The notes beneath the pieces are model-generated. The model had not been told where the DNA came from. It did no database searches and saw nothing but the letters and a program-made list of their open reading frames with translations. Positions 33,101-45,200 of a stretch of 64,000 bases of DNA are shown here, piece after piece. Where the stretch lies: assembly GCA_963931925.1 (NCBI GenBank), contig OZ007571.1:14217506-14281505 (forward strand). Reading direction: 5' to 3'. This DNA is from Onchidella celtica. Lineage: Eukaryota > Mollusca > Gastropoda > Systellommatophora > Onchidiidae. Numbering within the stretch: position 1 is the stretch's first letter; every line of letters begins with the position of its first letter. The translations under genes were made by a program, and so were the position numbers.

Positions 33101-36100
33101 AATGCAACAGAGTGGAAACCAGTAAAAAAAAATTGTAGAATATAAAATCAATGCAAGTACTTAGCTGCGAGTCTAGACCTGGATTTTCCGAGCTCAGCTA
33201 CATACAACTTTTTCTTTCTTGCCATATTTTGTCTTTGCTTCAAGCCTTGCTGCAACTTCACAGATTTTCTATGGTTTTTGTAATATTTCGTCAGTTCTGA
33301 TCCAGTCGTTGATACAATCATTTCACCTTCTCCACGCGGAATGTCATGTGTACTGATTGTACCTGGATGGTGAAACAGTGAGGATTATGACGGAAAAAAG
33401 GAAATGAATTCGTTACAAAATGAGGGCCATTAATGTGTTGTTGTTTCTTGTGGTTTTATTTTGTCTGAAATACTGAAGTCCTTGTCTAAACTCGGGATAA
33501 TGATCAGGCAAACATCAAGTAGGCCGTTGGCCGAGGATGTCAATTTCCGTCCGGTATGCAGCATAATGGAACTGTACAACACCGGACCGGCTCCTTGTAG
33601 CCTATTAGTACTAGTCAGTGTACCAATCATGCTTGTGAGAGTTATATCATGGAACTAAAGAGACTACTGCTTATTTGTCAATTGATCATGTTGTTGTATC
33701 AGTTCCTCTCCTTCTGTATGTTTTTGTCCCAAGCTTTTATTTATTTATTTATTTATTTATTTACGGTCAGACATACGAATCAGTTGGGAAAACCTCAAGA
33801 CTTACTTGTTTAAGGGCCCTGGCTTTGATTGATGACAACGGTTGCACAAAACTGACGAAGATTCTAATTTTTTTCCCCACATACTAGATGATGTACCCGG
33901 CATCATCCGTGATAAACCTGTGAATCCACTGTTCTATCTCTCTCTCCCTTCTTGGTCAACAAAGCTTCCCATATTCTTCAGTCTTACTACAGATTTCATG
34001 CTCATCAGAGCACCATGCACTCATTTTTTGTAGGGAAATTGCGTGCACGGAATTGAACGTGCATTAATTTCGTTTAAATGCGGTGGGCTTACCACAGGGA
34101 GCTAAAACGAAGATCATTGTATTTTACCTTTTTACAACTTCTTATTTAAAATACCTGAAACTTGAATCAACACAATCGGTCGATAGAAAAGCGATTGGGC
34201 TGGATTAGTTGACACTTACGAAAATTAATTATAGATTTTTTTAAACATTCATTTAGGCTGTAGCGTGCAGCCAAGATTGCACCACAATGAATTACTCCCT
34301 ATACTATTTTAAAAAAAAATATAATAAGATTTGTATTTTATGTGAAATGTAAAACTTCTGTGAAGCGCCCTGGGGCCTCTTAGTTGACTGACCACCTTAT
34401 GAATACATTTACCATTTTTATTATTACCAGTGCCCTCGTTTAATGTATGTTTGGCCAGTTCTTTTCTCTACCTTCTTTTTGTTCGCCTAATTATGTTTCC
34501 TACTGTTTGTGGGCCTAACAACGACTGGGATTGTAGCAGTTCATGTTTTATATAAGTACTGTTTTATTGGTATTCGGATGTTTAAAATATTGGTTGACCT
34601 GATTCTGTGTGATTTGTTATACAGAGAAGTGTGAATGCTCTCAGTGGCACGATACGACAGTTAGTAGACATTAGCTTTGAACGGGAAATAATTGAATTAT
34701 TTGTGATTTATCTACGAGTGGAAATTTAATATTGCACTGCATTTTATTACATTTGTTTGTTCCATTTGTGAGCTCATGACAAAGCAATTAATGTTACTGT
34801 TATATCAACTACACATAATTATTTTTGAAAAAATAGGGCCCTGACACGAAGGTTTCGGGTGTAATTTACTGTTATCGTCTTGAAGTATATTATATTGATT
34901 TACACATTAGGCCACCAACTGGACCCTTCCTGAATAACCTGTTTGTGGATCACATTTCAGAAATGTCATTCGAAATGTCAGAATGATCACACGCGACGTG
35001 ACAAATCCTTTCAAAGGGTAGTAACTGGAAATTGAGCCAAATTACTTCCCCTACCCGAATCCATGCGAAGGCGTTGTGTAATATGTCTTCTAGGAGGGTC
35101 ATTTCTGAGCGAGTAACTATGGCCCTAACTCCCGTGATCCATTGATCTCTGAGCCCGGGGATAGTGGAACCATAGCATCAGACACCACTTAGGGCAACTA
35201 GAAGGCACAGAGCACCAAGTTAAAAGTATACGATCCGGAAATGGATGTATGGATGTTGGTAAAGACAGTCTGGACATCAAGGGAAGGATATGAGCAATTT
35301 ATGTCGCTACGTTTATTTCAGACGGCGAGCGAATTTTAAAAGAGATTTTCCTCCAGGGTTCCATGCCCCTATTCATACCGTCTTAAACTGAGGCTGGCGG
35401 CTGTCTGAGTCAGGTCTATTTTGCCACTTTTTTGAGTCAGTGAGGGAGATCTGTCTTTCCTCCAGCTTTTGATGCTCCCGAACTAGTGAGATAGGCTTGT
35501 TTAGGTCTCGCCAGTGGGCGAGGTTCCACTCAACTGCACAGTTCACATCTTGAACTAAAGACAGACTTGATTCAATGCCCTACCACCCTAAGTACTGATG
35601 ATGTTCCTTTTCATGTATTTCGTCTATTGTTCCCCTCTGAAGCCCTTTGGTTTTACACCAGAAAACCAGATACAAATCGGAAAGCAGCTCAGCCACTGTC
35701 TCCAGCCTTTCTGTCAACGACATTGACTTTGATGTCGTCTTTGAGGTTGTACTTGTGAGACATTTATCATATATCATCATCTTATCATCCTCCAATCTTC
35801 CGCCTCACGCCCTTCCCAATAATGAAGACAAATGAAATTAAATCGCCGGAGCATTGACCCAGTAGTTACAGCGGTTGCCCTGAGTAGGAGAAGTTGTACG
35901 TTGGAATCCGACTTGGGACAGGATCTAACCTAAACAGTTTCTGGCAGATGTTTATAAAGCACTTACTGGTCGACGGCCTAACAGTTTTAGCCCGGGTCTC
36001 TAATACTTGAGACCAATTGAAAATCGAAACTTAGTGGAAAGTTCATACTTTTGGGAAACATTAACAAAAACCATCAAAGCATCACTTAGTGACTTTTTCT

Positions 36101-36111
36101 TTGGAATGTAG

Positions 36112-36176
<65 letters not shown>

Positions 36177-36189
36177 CGCTCGCTCTCTC

Positions 36190-36228
<39 letters not shown>

Positions 36229-39200
36229 ATTTCTCTCCCTCTCTGCCCTTTCTCTCTCTCTCTCTCCCTCCCTGTGTGTGTATGTGTATATGTTTTAACA
36301 AACGTGCCTTCGATTTTTCACCATTATGAAAACAGTGGAAGGTGGTACAGTATTCAATACCGAGTTTCTAAAGGACCACATAACGCTAATGAGATCAAAT
36401 CAATGTCAGTATCAATGCAAGTATGTTTTGGTTTTCAACTCCTCACGTGGTCTCATTGCGTTGACAATAGGCCGAGAATCCCCTTCACAAAACAGCACGG
36501 TTTTAGAATAATCATCATCATCATCATCATCACCATCGTCATCATCGTCATCATGGTTGCCGCCACCACCACCACATCGTAATCAACGCCATCATTATAG
36601 TCATCATCATCATCATCATCGTGTCATCATCATCATTATAATCATCATCACAATCATCACATCATCATCATCATCACATCATCATCATCATTATTATCAT
36701 TATAATTATATTAGTAATGATAGTAATAATAGCAACAATAATAATAACAATAACAATAGGAATAATGATAAGGTTTAAATAATGTTGCTTTGTTATTCTA
36801 TCAACAGTCAACTTCGGTGACAGTGTCAGTGCTGACCTTGAGTGCCATCGCTGTAGAGAGATGGTGGGCTATTTGCTATCCGCTACGCTTCAAGAGTACC
36901 TTACCCCGCGCCAGAAAGATCATCGTCATCATCTGGGTGGTAGCTTTTCTGGCCTCTCTACCCGAAGTCATAGTTGCTGAGATCAAACCTTATGCTTTTC
37001 CACCACAGATAAAGACTCGCTTGCTCACAGTCTGCGCGTAAGTATTTAGTGTTTCATCTGGTCAAATTTTGAGTCACTTATTTGATGCTCCAGGTTAAAG
37101 TATTACCAAAGGTACTGGGATTGATGAGATAAGACAGTTGGTGCTTTTAGCGTGCACAGATTTCGCACCACCGCCTAGCAGCAAACGCGCGGAAGTCATG
37201 AAAAGTGCCGTATTTTACAAAGGCAAATAGGGAAAACATTGATTGACATCACTTATCCTTCAATTGCTGTGGGAAAACTCTGGCTATTTTTTTGTTTTTT
37301 GACGTAGTAGCACTGTTACTATTTTGCACCATAAATTTACCATTACATCCAGCGTTCTTTTCATACTAATATGCACCATGGGCCCCGCCCCCGATCAGGA
37401 CGCAAATTGTGTGCACGTTATTTTTTAGAGGTGCGAAGGAGGCAGTGTCTCATCTTATCGTTTCTAGTATCTTTGGTATTATTTCCATATCGTGCTTAAG
37501 TCAAAAACTATGTCTGAGATCGGGCATCTTAGCATCATTATGGGCCCCCGGGCAAAGCAAAATAGTTGGGTTTTTAATGTTCCCCATTTGAAAAAACAAA
37601 AACCAATGTAAATTTGCCTGTATGGGGCCCCTTGGCAACTGCTCAGTGTGCCTATGTGTTAGGGGTAAGTCAGAGCATGACTGGGGCCTTGGTCTGGCTT
37701 ACCCCTTAAGGCGGCTCTGAATGAGATACTGGGCAAATCTGTCCGTGGACGCTTTGACGCCGAGAACTGGGTTAATGTATTTGGCACAGAAGACAATGCA
37801 ATATAAACGCTGATCTCGATGCACAACTCTCGTATACAGATTGATAGAACTAACTTCTTCCATTGATTGGAAAAAGCTATGCACATTTACACCAATGATG
37901 AATTGACTTAGTTAAATGCATAGTCTTCCCATCGGCTGATAATTAAATGGGTTCATTCACTAATTTGTGAAGACAGTATCACAGAATGAACGTATCTACT
38001 TTGTGTGACCAAATAAAAACACATTGTCACCTAGATAATGGCTTTGCACTCCAAATGTGAAGACATCACAGAGATTCTATTTAATGTACGCTCCAAAAGT
38101 GAAATAACTTACTTATTTCAGGGTTCTCCTTTAGAATTTGCGTTTTGATCATCCTTTCCCCGAAAAGGAAGGAAAAACACGGAGAAATACTAGTTAATAT
38201 GGACATCATTTGTTTTTGCCCCTGGAAACAGGAGCTTTCAAGTAGACGATTTGCGGACTCTGTTTTCACTTGACCTATGGCACCTTGCCAGATCTAGTCG
38301 GACCTGAACACGAGGTTAAATGGAATAAAGACAATTTTGTTTTGGTATCTAAATGAAACAACATTAAACTGCTGTCCTAAACGTACAGGGTGAACAAAGA
38401 AGACAGCCTTATTGTTACCCGAAAACGAAAACGTCTAATCCATAAAAGCAGATCTGGGCTGTCTTAACATGGTTATGGGCCCCTGGACAATGCAGTAGGC
38501 TGCAGCCCGCCCCCTTCTCAACTACTCGGAAATTTACAATCATGGGGCCCCCTAAACCCTTTGGGCCCCCTGCCCAGTGTGCATATGTGTTAAAGTGGCT
38601 CTGAAGCAGGGCAGATTACTAGCGATACCAAGGATAGCTGCCTGCATGGCAAAGGGCGCTAAGTCCTCAGGTGGTTGAGGACTGCCTGCTTGCCAGTGAG
38701 CTGTTATGGGAGTCAGAGAATCGGAAGGTAGTGAGAAATCATGAAAAAGAAGACAAGAAATGTTCATCACAAGGTTAGGCCCACGCGTTTGTTGGTGTGG
38801 GGTGGAGGTGTGAGAGTGCTGTAATTGGGTTGTAAGGTGAACCACAATTGTTGCCAACGTTATTAATCTGTGACATACCATTATTGTTCTGGTACCACTT
38901 TACACTTTAGCCCTTTGAATGGACATCGATTCATTTATAATTATCCTCTTTTTTTTTCTTGTTTAATTGCAACTATTTTCCCAGGCAGGGACAGCTTAGG
39001 CCTGATACAGTGACACAGCAGACATTGAGGGTAAACTCTCTACACGGATTTAAGAGGCCATTGACGAATCCCCATCGCTCGCTTTTCTTGTCGATCTCTA
39101 CCCTGGAAAAGCGGTTTCCTGAAATCGTTCTCCGAAATCTTTTCATTTTTTGGTAATAAGAACATGTTAATTGGCGTGCATAGCCTGATATTTTTTGGTG

Positions 39201-42200
39201 GAGGATTACAAGGCCAAGAGGCCGAGTCCTGTCATGGCCAAACTGCAGGTGCCGTGGGAATAATACCCATTGCCTGGGATCAATGTCTCCTCAAGGAGGA
39301 CATGGCGAGAGGCAGCAATTTCAGACCTGAGTTTCTGAAAACTTTAGACACTGTGCAAAACATCATGCACAGCGGACATGTAAAGAGGAATGCGTGACAG
39401 TGATGTAATGATTTGCTTTATTGGAAACATTTTTTGTGAATAGCTTGCAGCATTTTCCTCGTAACAGATACATTACAATTCGTGGGGTATTTTCCATGTT
39501 GTATGTGCATTTTGGCCTTTTAAAGAAAATGAGGGTTGAAATTTTGAAGAGTTGTGTAAAATCAGGGACAAAACGCATACGACAATACATCACAAACACG
39601 TATCTCGAACAGTTTATAACCGATTGGAATGGCACTTGTACACAACAATATTATCAGGAGTGAGAGAACCACTTTAATGATACAACCCCAAAATCGGCAA
39701 AATGTTTTGTACAGCAATATGGAAAATACCTCTCGAATTGTGAATGTGGAGAAGAAATTTTGCTTCGGCGCCTAATGTAAGACTGGGACAACGAGATTAA
39801 GAATGTAAAATGTAATTATTTCTGCAATACAGCACAGTTCGTTAACCGGTCACTGTCAGACTGTGTCAATGTAATGCAAAATAAAGTCGTGCAATGGGTG
39901 TCTGCATTACAGAATATCAAACAGACAGAATTTCACTCTTTAGATTTGGTTCTGTTACAGTGAACATCGGAAGAGTTGGTACATGAATAGCAGTTCAACA
40001 GTCCGAGTATCGTCACTGAAAATGTAAACATAAGATTCACATAACCAGTTGAGTGTATAATTATTTTGTTTGTTTCCCATAACAAGTCAGAGCTCTGGCA
40101 ACCACCATGTGATCCTTCTATATAATGAAAGCAATATTATCTATATCAGTTACTTCTGAGTGGGCTCTTTACACGCGATATGACGTGAAACATGTTATTA
40201 AAAAATAATGGTATACAAAATTAATCAAAGAGAAGATAATATAACTTGTATCAGTGGTCCAGGATACAAAACAAAGCGGAGAGACACGATTCACATCTAG
40301 AATCTCCGCTCCCTGGACTGCGGATCTTGGCTTCTTTCAGATTGACAGCTGGGGGCGGGGGAGGAGGAAAGGGGGAGGGGGGGGGGTCTGACGGGGCCAG
40401 GAAATCAAAATATAAAGTCTTGGCCTACAGAGAATGACGTTAATTAATCTTGACGAACAAGAAGTATACTCTGTCGCCTTACGCCTTCCTACAACCTTAC
40501 GCTTTCGAACCTTACGCTTTCATCCTTTGTCTTCAAGTCGCCATTTGTTGAACCAAGAATGTGAGGGACTTAATGACTGGTAAGACTGTTATCTGCGCCA
40601 GACAGACGAGGGGTAGAGCCACCATACCACCTGACCAGGAAAATCCAAATCAGTACGAGAGGGAGGGAGCAGTACGCTCAGAGGCAAAACGACAGACACA
40701 GTGGCAGAGAATGGGGAAATAGAGGCCTTACATAGGACAGGCAGAGAATGGGGAAATAGAGGCCTTACATAGACCAGGCGGAGAATGGGGAAATAGAGGC
40801 CTTACATAGAACAGGCGGAGAATGGGGAAATAGAGGCCTTACACAGAACAGGCGGAGAATGGGGAAATAGAGGCCTTACATAGGACAGGCGGAGAATGGG
40901 GAAATGGGGGCTTTACATGGAACAGGCGGAGAATGGGGAAATAGAGGCTTTACATGGAACAGGCGGAGAATGGGGAAATAGAGGCCTCACACAGAACAGG
41001 CGGAGAATGGGGAAATAGAGGCCTTACATAGAACAAGCGGAGAATGGGGAAATAGAGGCCTTACATAGAACAGGCGGAAAATGGGGAAATAGAGGCTTTA
41101 CATGGAACAGGCGGAGAATGGGGAAATAGAGGCCTTACACAGAACAGGCGGAGAATGGGGAAATAGAGGCCTTACATAGAACAAGCGGAGAATGGGGAAA
41201 TAGAGGCCTTACATAGAACAAGCGGAGAATGGGGAAATAGAGGCCTTACATAGACCAGGCGGAGAATGGGGAAATAGAGGCCTTACATAGAACAAGCGGA
41301 GAATGGGGAAATAGAGGCCTTACATAGAACAGGCGGAGAATGGGTAAATAGAGGCCTTACATAGAACAGGCGGAGAATGGGGAAATAGAGGCCTTACATA
41401 GAACAGTTTCAAGAAAGAATAGACCCGTATGCGGTCGCTAGCTGGCAATACCAAGAACATGTTGAAAACTTTGAAAACCAGATCTATGAAATCTCTATTA
41501 ATGCATGAAGACTACAAAGGGAGAACGCCAGTAGTCACTAAACGCGAGTTTTATGGTTACTTCCCTCAGCTCTTAGCTAATTTAAGTGAAAAAAAAATCA
41601 TTGTCTAGCAGGAGGAGCAAATTTAGATAAGGCATCTTCTTTTCAACCTATGGACTTTGGAACTTTAAGATGCGCATTTCTCTGACCCTTCATTTTATGG
41701 CAACTGACGTTTTTCCCCTGAAGTCTTCATATTATAATTCGGTTTGATAAGTCCCATAGGCATTACTGATACCATGGGAATTTTTGTAATTCTAAGAGTG
41801 AGCTTAATTAAGATGAACATTAAATGACAGTGTTGACGGGAAAGGATCAGTACATCAGCGGGATGGAAAGCAAAGGCCTAGGTCAGGACGCTGGTAAGAT
41901 CGGGTTACACGGATCAGATGTCAAAATACCATCACATTTGTGAAATATCGATTAAAAAATAAGAGTAAAACAGTCTTTTACCCTTTTCATATATATCTTA
42001 AATAGCGAAACCATCATTATCATCATTTATGACCACATTCTGGAAATTGATGATGGTGTACGTGTGAGTAATGTTCTTTTTTGTTGGTAGCGTTGTGTGA
42101 GCAATGTGCGTGTGTGCGGTACGCATTAGGGACCTGTGTGCCTTCGATACTGTATTTAATGTAATACTCTTACTGATGCTGTAACAACAAACTTTCTGGC

Positions 42201-45200
42201 AACAGGATAATAAAGTTATATCTTATCTTATCTTAAATTTGTAGGTTTATTACTTCTGATGTATATTATTATGATGGTAGACTACACTCAAAATTCTGGT
42301 TTATGTATCTATTTATTTATTTAGATATATTTGTGTGCCCCGGGGTGAACTTTCATGATTAAAAGGTACTGCCCATCTTTGATTCGGGTATATTATAGTG
42401 GTATACCTAGCGGTTATTGCCTGGACACATTGGTCTAGAGGTAAGGTGCTTGACTCTCATATTCCCTGTCTGCGCAGGCATGCTGGAATTTTGAGGGAAA
42501 GTTCCTGTCCCTGTTCCTATGATAGGTAGGATCGAGCACCCAGACTTCTCGGATAAGGACGAAAAACTCGGAGGGCCTGGGTGCACGTTGTGCACGTTAA
42601 AGATACCTTCTCCGCTAAAAGTTGAGAAGAACAGATCTAACAAGACCGGCTGCCCGGACAACATTAAACCACAACAACAAACAAACGAATCCCTGCAACA
42701 AACACACACACAGACACACAAACACAAACAAACAACAACAAATACAACAACAGAAAAAAATGCCAAGGGCAGAGAACCTCCGAATACAGCGACCTTAATA
42801 AGTTATTGCCCTGGACTTAATCAGGATGTCTTTGAACCATGAGCTGTTGAAACTGTTTTCTCTGTAAAGCACTCACTAAAGATGCGACGTGGTTGGCCAA
42901 GGCGTGAGTGGTCCTACGATGAATGTCATATAAAACTTAACGGGATACAAAAGTATTAACTTATCTTAATATACCTATCAAGAGTCTAGTGTTTCAGAAA
43001 GTGAATAGAAATGGCCTGTTTCAAATGACAGGCGAAACATTTTCCGATAAAAAAAGAATACGAAATAAACTAGGCTGATATTAACAGGTAGAAGCGTTCC
43101 AGTAATATGATGAATTTGACTTATCTGCTTTGAACATGCCGTTTGATGTATTAAGAATCAAACAAACCCAGGCCATAGTTTATCCTAGATCTGCAAAGAC
43201 CAGTGGACAATGTCACTCGTTTGTTTTGGGCTTATTTTTCAATTTTATCATGGCCAGTACAAGAACAGGGATTTTGAACAACACCCTTCAAGCTGTTTCA
43301 ATCTAAATTTATCGTGCAGCCTTCACTATTATGTCATTAAAAGCATATTAATTAAGGTCCGGCTTGGCGTTTTCCCGCTCTTTTCTCTTTCTCTCTTCCT
43401 CTCTCTCTGTCTCTCTCTCTCTCGCTCTCTTTATCTCCCTCTCTCTCTCGCAATTAATGCTGTTAAAACAACGGGTTAAGCAAAGAATGGGCGAACCCAC
43501 AAGCGGCTTGCAACCACAGTATACCCAAACACGAACCAGTTAAGTCGAAGGTTGATGGCCAAACGTGATGAGTTTCGACTGGGCAGCTCATGACATTGCC
43601 CTGACTGGATGCGGCGCAAAACTCAGACATGTGTAAAAGATAATTGTATTCTGTCTCTTTCAGACCCTTTGGTTGGGACGAGTTGAATCAAGGCATTTAC
43701 CAAGTGCTCGTAGCTCTGTTGTTCTATCTGATACCCATGATTATGATGGCTCTCACCTACACGCACATCGCCACCGTCTTGTGGAAACATGAAATCCCTG
43801 GAGCCGTGGTCGGTACCAAGACTTCCGGTGAGTATCATGCCTAATAGAGAGGTGATATTTCCTGGGTGTGGTGTGGGTTTTGTTATTGTGGTCAGTGTAT
43901 TACCTGTATACCCGCTATCTATTCTTTGGCGGTCTCTTTCATATTTTACTCATACGCCGTTATCTTTTCTCCGTGTCTTCGTTTGTCTTTGATTGTTTTA
44001 CAAGTATGTCATCTCGGGTCTCGTTCATCCTCTGATATTAATATTCCATTCTTTGACGTGTTCTGTTACAGTTGTCCAGATAGACAGCAAACTGAATTAA
44101 ACTATAATTTTCAGAACATCGAAGGAAACGGATTGGAAAAGTAAGCCAGTGGTTAAAAGAAAAAAAAAAGATGATCTTAGGGATATTTATGATAAAAAGA
44201 TCGTTTCACAATGAGCGCTATCAGTGCCCATCTTTTCTTCTTCCTTTAGAGGGATATCATACTAAGCCCGGTCATACACAGTCAGATGCTGCCAGCCAAA
44301 TGTACACAAAGAGATGATGGCAGAGCCTCACTGTGTCTGACCGGGCTTAGTATGATAGGGATAGCCTTCCCGGATTTACTAGGAAAATACATAGGAAATT
44401 ATGGCGTGCACTTCTTGTCTGCCAGCACCTGTCTGTTTGACCGGGCTCAGTATGATACCCACCTTAAGATGCCGCCACTGGACAAAGTGACATATATTTT
44501 CCATTACCAGCGTAGAAATTGGTGACCAAAAAATGTTGTTTACATTCTGGTTTTAACACTCCTTCTACTTCTCTCCCTTCTATCTTCCCATTTTTTGTAC
44601 ACTTCCTATAGTACCTGTGAACCTCCCTGGTCTCCGATTATGAACTTTGTCTGCCGGGAGTAATCCTAACCCGAGATCCATCAGGCATATCACGCAAACC
44701 GAACATTGGTGAATGAGCACCTGCATGCGTGGTAACAGTGTCTCATTTCGCCAGAAGTATCTCACCAACCTCGTCCCCGATGTCTCCAAAAATTCATTTC
44801 CCCAAATAATAATAATGAAAAAAAAAAACATGTGCCCAGTTTCTTCATAACAATACAATGTTAGGATGCCCCCAGGGGTTTGAGGACACAGATTGCTGGA
44901 CAGATGTTTGAGAATAACAACCAGTAAAGAACACGGTTGTTCTTTCCTTAAACAGGTGGTTTCCAGGTGCGCCTTATGAGGTTTTTAGCATATTATGTGG
45001 AATCATGAAGTATGACAACAGACAATTCTTGTCTCAAGTATTGCCTGGAAACAATTGTTATTATTATTATTATTTTTTTTTAGGTAGATGCTCAAATGAA
45101 TTGGTCACTCTTTTACATGACTCACATGAGGCATTGTACGCTCGTACATTAATGTCTGAACCAAGCATTGTCTATGTTAGAGCTAATACACTATTAAGTC

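Larger units (their letters stand above)
24181..36807 (+). other. GPCR intron 1 (about 12.6 kb)
   Basis: Phase-0 intron, GTAGGT...CAG. It contains a fold-back element (24499-24723), (GA)n at about 25580-25630, (GT)n at 26342-26382, the nested transposon/LINE locus (26626-30308), an inverted-repeat element (32955-33240) and an (ATTT)n tract at about 33737-33765. It also has a LINE/SINE-like 3' end (about 34350-34436), a tRNA-like SINE head candidate (35856-35925), a long (CT)n tract (36115-36270) and an (ATC)n/(ATT)n tract ending about 30 bases before exon 2. No other host exon is recognised. Confidence 0.85.
37038..43663 (+). other. GPCR intron 2 (about 6.6 kb)
   Basis: Phase-2 intron, GTAAGT...TTTCAG. 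It contains two copies of the GCCGTCTTAA-type repeat (37518-37720, itself carrying a 44-bp insertion, and 38456-38602). It also has a poly-G patch near 40355-40387, the 19-unit minisatellite (40703-41405), a TATCT-tailed fragment (about 42195-42235), SINE copy 3, and a CT-rich tract (43380-43450). Open frames at 39164-39663 are not recognised. Confidence 0.85.

Noticed and set aside
36000..36301. Arg/Glu-rich and Ser/Leu-rich ORFs
   Set aside because: Translations of a (CT)n/(GA)n microsatellite.
39164..39663. Two adjacent plus-strand ORFs in intron 2
   Set aside because: No domain, no supported splice borders, and not continuous with the receptor frame.
40703..41405. CRISPR-like array
   Set aside because: Units are contiguous 37-bp tandem repeats without spacers, in eukaryotic intron sequence.
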